From: Natranaerobius trueperi
GTDB taxonomy: Bacteria; Bacillota; Natranaerobiia; Natranaerobiales; Natranaerobiaceae
Length of the DNA: 64,000 nucleotides
Reading direction: 5' to 3'
Assembly (NCBI RefSeq): GCF_002216005.1
Contig: NZ_NIQC01000001.1
Location: forward strand, 62,001 to 126,000
Shown: positions 62,867 through 64,000 of the stretch, one piece after another
How the letters are laid out: every line of letters starts with the position of its first letter
Position numbering within the stretch: the stretch's first letter is position 1
Notes under the pieces: model-generated
What the model saw: the letters and a program-made list of their open reading frames with translations, nothing else
Told to the model about the DNA's origin: nothing
Database searches by the model: none
Position numbers and translations under genes: made by a program

Positions 62867-63604
62867 TCATGAATTAATTATCTCCTCATGCCTATCAGGT
62901 GTAATTCTTGAAGTAGGACCTGATATACTAATAGCAGCAACTACTTCATTATCTCGAGAAAAAACTGGCACTGCAAAACAACTCAGACCTTTTTCTAATT
63001 CTTCTCTATCAATAGCATAACCAACTTCCTTAATTTTTTCTAGTTCTGTTTTTAAGTCGTCTTTTTTTGTTATAGTTGTGTCAGTAAATCTTTGTATGTT
63101 ACTTTTAAATAGATTATTAGTAGTATCTGGGGAAGAATAAGCAAGAAGTACTTTACCTACACCAGAACAATGAGCTGGTGTTGTTGAGCCTATTGGTGGT
63201 GAAAAAGTTAGTAAGTGGTTTGTTTTAACTTTTTCTAAAACTACAACTTCAGGTTTTTCGCTTTCGTCTAGAATTGCTAGATGGATAGTTTCGTGCCATT
63301 GTTCAGATAATTCTTTCAAATAAGGGTAAGAAAGTTCTGTTAAAACTAACTTGTTTTGATACAACATACCAAGTGAAAAGTTTTTAACTCCTAACCAGTA
63401 CTTTTGAGTGATTGGATTTTGATAGACAAAACCTTTTTCTTTTAAAGTGTCTAGCAACCTATGAGTTGTACTTTTATACACCCCTAATTTTTTACTAATT
63501 TGACTTACTCCAAGTTCTTGTTTATGCTCTAAAAACAAACTTAGTAAATCTAGTGATCTAGATACTGATTTGATTAGCTCTTTTTTAGGTTTTTCTTTTT
63601 CCAT
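62867..63604 (-). CDS. IclR-family transcriptional regulator
   Basis: ATG 63604 follows GGAAGGTGAT, giving 245 residues. The N-terminal winged helix has SLDLLSLFLEHKQELGVSQI, KLGVYKSTTHRLLDTLKEKG and YWLGVKNFSLGML. The C-terminal effector domain has STTPAHCSGVGKVLLAY and SCFAVPVFSRDNEVVAAISI. It lies 105 bp upstream of bcd on the same strand, with the probable operator in the gap; it is therefore the likely regulator of bcd-buk-ptb. The C-terminus, ending RHEEIINS, is about 10-15 residues shorter than usual. Confidence 0.93.
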   Translation of the reverse strand: MEKEKPKKELIKSVSRSLDLLSLFLEHKQELGVSQISKKLGVYKSTTHRLLDTLKEKGFVYQNPITQKYWLGVKNFSLGMLYQNKLVLTELSYPYLKELSEQWHETIHLAILDESEKPEVVVLEKVKTNHLLTFSPPIGSTTPAHCSGVGKVLLAYSSPDTTNNLFKSNIQRFTDTTITKKDDLKTELEKIKEVGYAIDREELEKGLSCFAVPVFSRDNEVVAAISISGPTSRITPDRHEEIINS

Positions 63605-63691
63605 TTTTAAATCACCTTCCACTCATAAAATTATTTCTACGTGTATTCAATTATTCCTTTTAAAATAATTTTCTTTCCCCACTATGAGAGT

Positions 63692-63697
63692 TATAAT
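63692..63697 (+). promoter_or_regulatory. -10 of the response-regulator promoter
   Basis: TATAAT (63692-63697) lies about 34 bp before the start codon; the -35 is weak (TTTTCT, 17 bp upstream). Confidence 0.5.
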
Positions 63698-63730
63698 TAA
63701 TATTAAATAATTTTTTAAAGGATGGTTAAC

Positions 63731-64000
63731 ATGACTAAGATTTTAATAATCGAAGATGAACAGGGATTATCGAAAGTTTTAAATGCTTATCTTTCTAATG
63801 AAGGATACCGTGTAAAAACTGTCTCTGACGGAAAAACAGGTCTCACTGAATTTACCAATTGGGACCCTGATTTAGTAGTTTTAGATTTAATGCTACCTTA
63901 TTTATCAGGTGAAGAGGTAGCAAAAAGTATTAGACTGAAAAAAGACACACCTATTATAATGCTAACTGCAAAAGGAAAAGAAGATGATCGAGTATATGGT
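63731..64000 (+). CDS. OmpR/PhoB-type response regulator (C-terminus beyond window)
   Basis: The visible 90 residues are a receiver domain: KILIIEDEQGLSKVLNAYLS with the acidic pocket, DLVVLDLMLPYLSGEEVAKS with the phospho-accepting Asp, and TPIIMLTAKGKEDDRVYG with Thr. The sequence is typical of OmpR-class regulators, so a winged-helix output domain is expected beyond the edge. AAAGGATGG precedes the ATG. A partner kinase would be expected downstream. Confidence 0.88.
   Translation, partial: MTKILIIEDEQGLSKVLNAYLSNEGYRVKTVSDGKTGLTEFTNWDPDLVVLDLMLPYLSGEEVAKSIRLKKDTPIIMLTAKGKEDDRVYG

Noticed and set aside
62867-62880. TGA at the end of the IclR gene read as selenocysteine
   Set aside because: The TGA is followed at once by TAA and IclR proteins have no Cys there; it is a normal stop.

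Overview
This 64 kb window looks like a chromosomal segment of a low-GC, spore-forming, anaerobic Firmicute. The evidence is AT-rich DNA, strong AGGAGG ribosome sites, and several sporulation or germination genes (GerMN lipoprotein, spore photoproduct lyase, SpoVB-like flippase). Anaerobic enzymes (aldehyde:ferredoxin oxidoreductase, ferredoxin, FdhD, butyrate kinase) point the same way. Many proteins are rich in Asp and Glu, which could fit a halophile such as Natranaerobiales; that placement is inference. Most of the window is ordinary housekeeping chromosome, interrupted by several zones of gene decay and insertion-sequence relics.

Layout. 1-7.5 kb: a copper-amine-oxidase-N/SH3 surface protein, fdhD, an IS relic, a methyltransferase, a GerMN lipoprotein, then a phosphodiester-glycosidase protein with a PAP2 phosphatase. 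7.5-19.6 kb: MATE exporters (one intact, one broken), a ferredoxin with a CRP/FNR-like site, cell-wall enzymes (lytic transglycosylase, polysaccharide deacetylase), small membrane proteins, acetate kinase and a nucleoside hydrolase. 19.6-25.8 kb: a Lon-family protease, then about 2.8 kb of decay holding a frameshifted lactate racemase (larA), an etfB fragment, two promoters with GntR/FadR-type operators and an IS110 relic, followed by a DUF4438 gene. 25.8-34 kb: RecD2 helicase, a GGDEF protein, a DUF192 protein, an IS200/IS605 relic and a DegS/DegU-type two-component pair. 34-46.7 kb: amidase, SpoVB-like flippase, cyclodeaminase, metK, dinB, fabZ, a beta-CASP RNase, a TPR protein, a 2-hydroxyacid dehydrogenase, sfsA and a metallo-hydrolase. 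46.8-58.4 kb: tRNA-Trp, an isochorismatase-fold hydrolase, the run DUF1540 - splB - selenoglutaredoxin - aldehyde oxidoreductase, gap, a MATE exporter, a HEAT-like protein, an E1-like enzyme and a membrane hydrolase. 58.4-64 kb: a YerB-like lipoprotein, then bcd-buk-ptb downstream of an IclR regulator, and the start of an OmpR-type response regulator.

Main new observation. A 76-residue glutaredoxin-like gene at 49978-50208 (minus strand) has TGA exactly where the first Cys of the CPxC motif belongs, giving U-P-A-C. A perfect 8-bp hairpin lies 22 nt downstream of the TGA, with G as the second base of its loop, as the bacterial SECIS rule requires. It is best read as a selenoprotein that ordinary ORF calling misses. 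It sits between spore photoproduct lyase and a tungsten/molybdenum-type aldehyde oxidoreductase.

How the genes work together. bcd, buk and ptb form a branched-chain amino-acid to acyl-phosphate route that yields ATP, with ackA as the matching acetate route. Ferredoxin and the aldehyde oxidoreductase handle low-potential electrons. The decayed larA/etfB locus indicates that lactate racemisation coupled to a flavoprotein lactate dehydrogenase was once present here and is being lost. Start codons of several genes were moved from the longest reading frame to the codon that best fits the ribosome site; two of these appear to be ATT.
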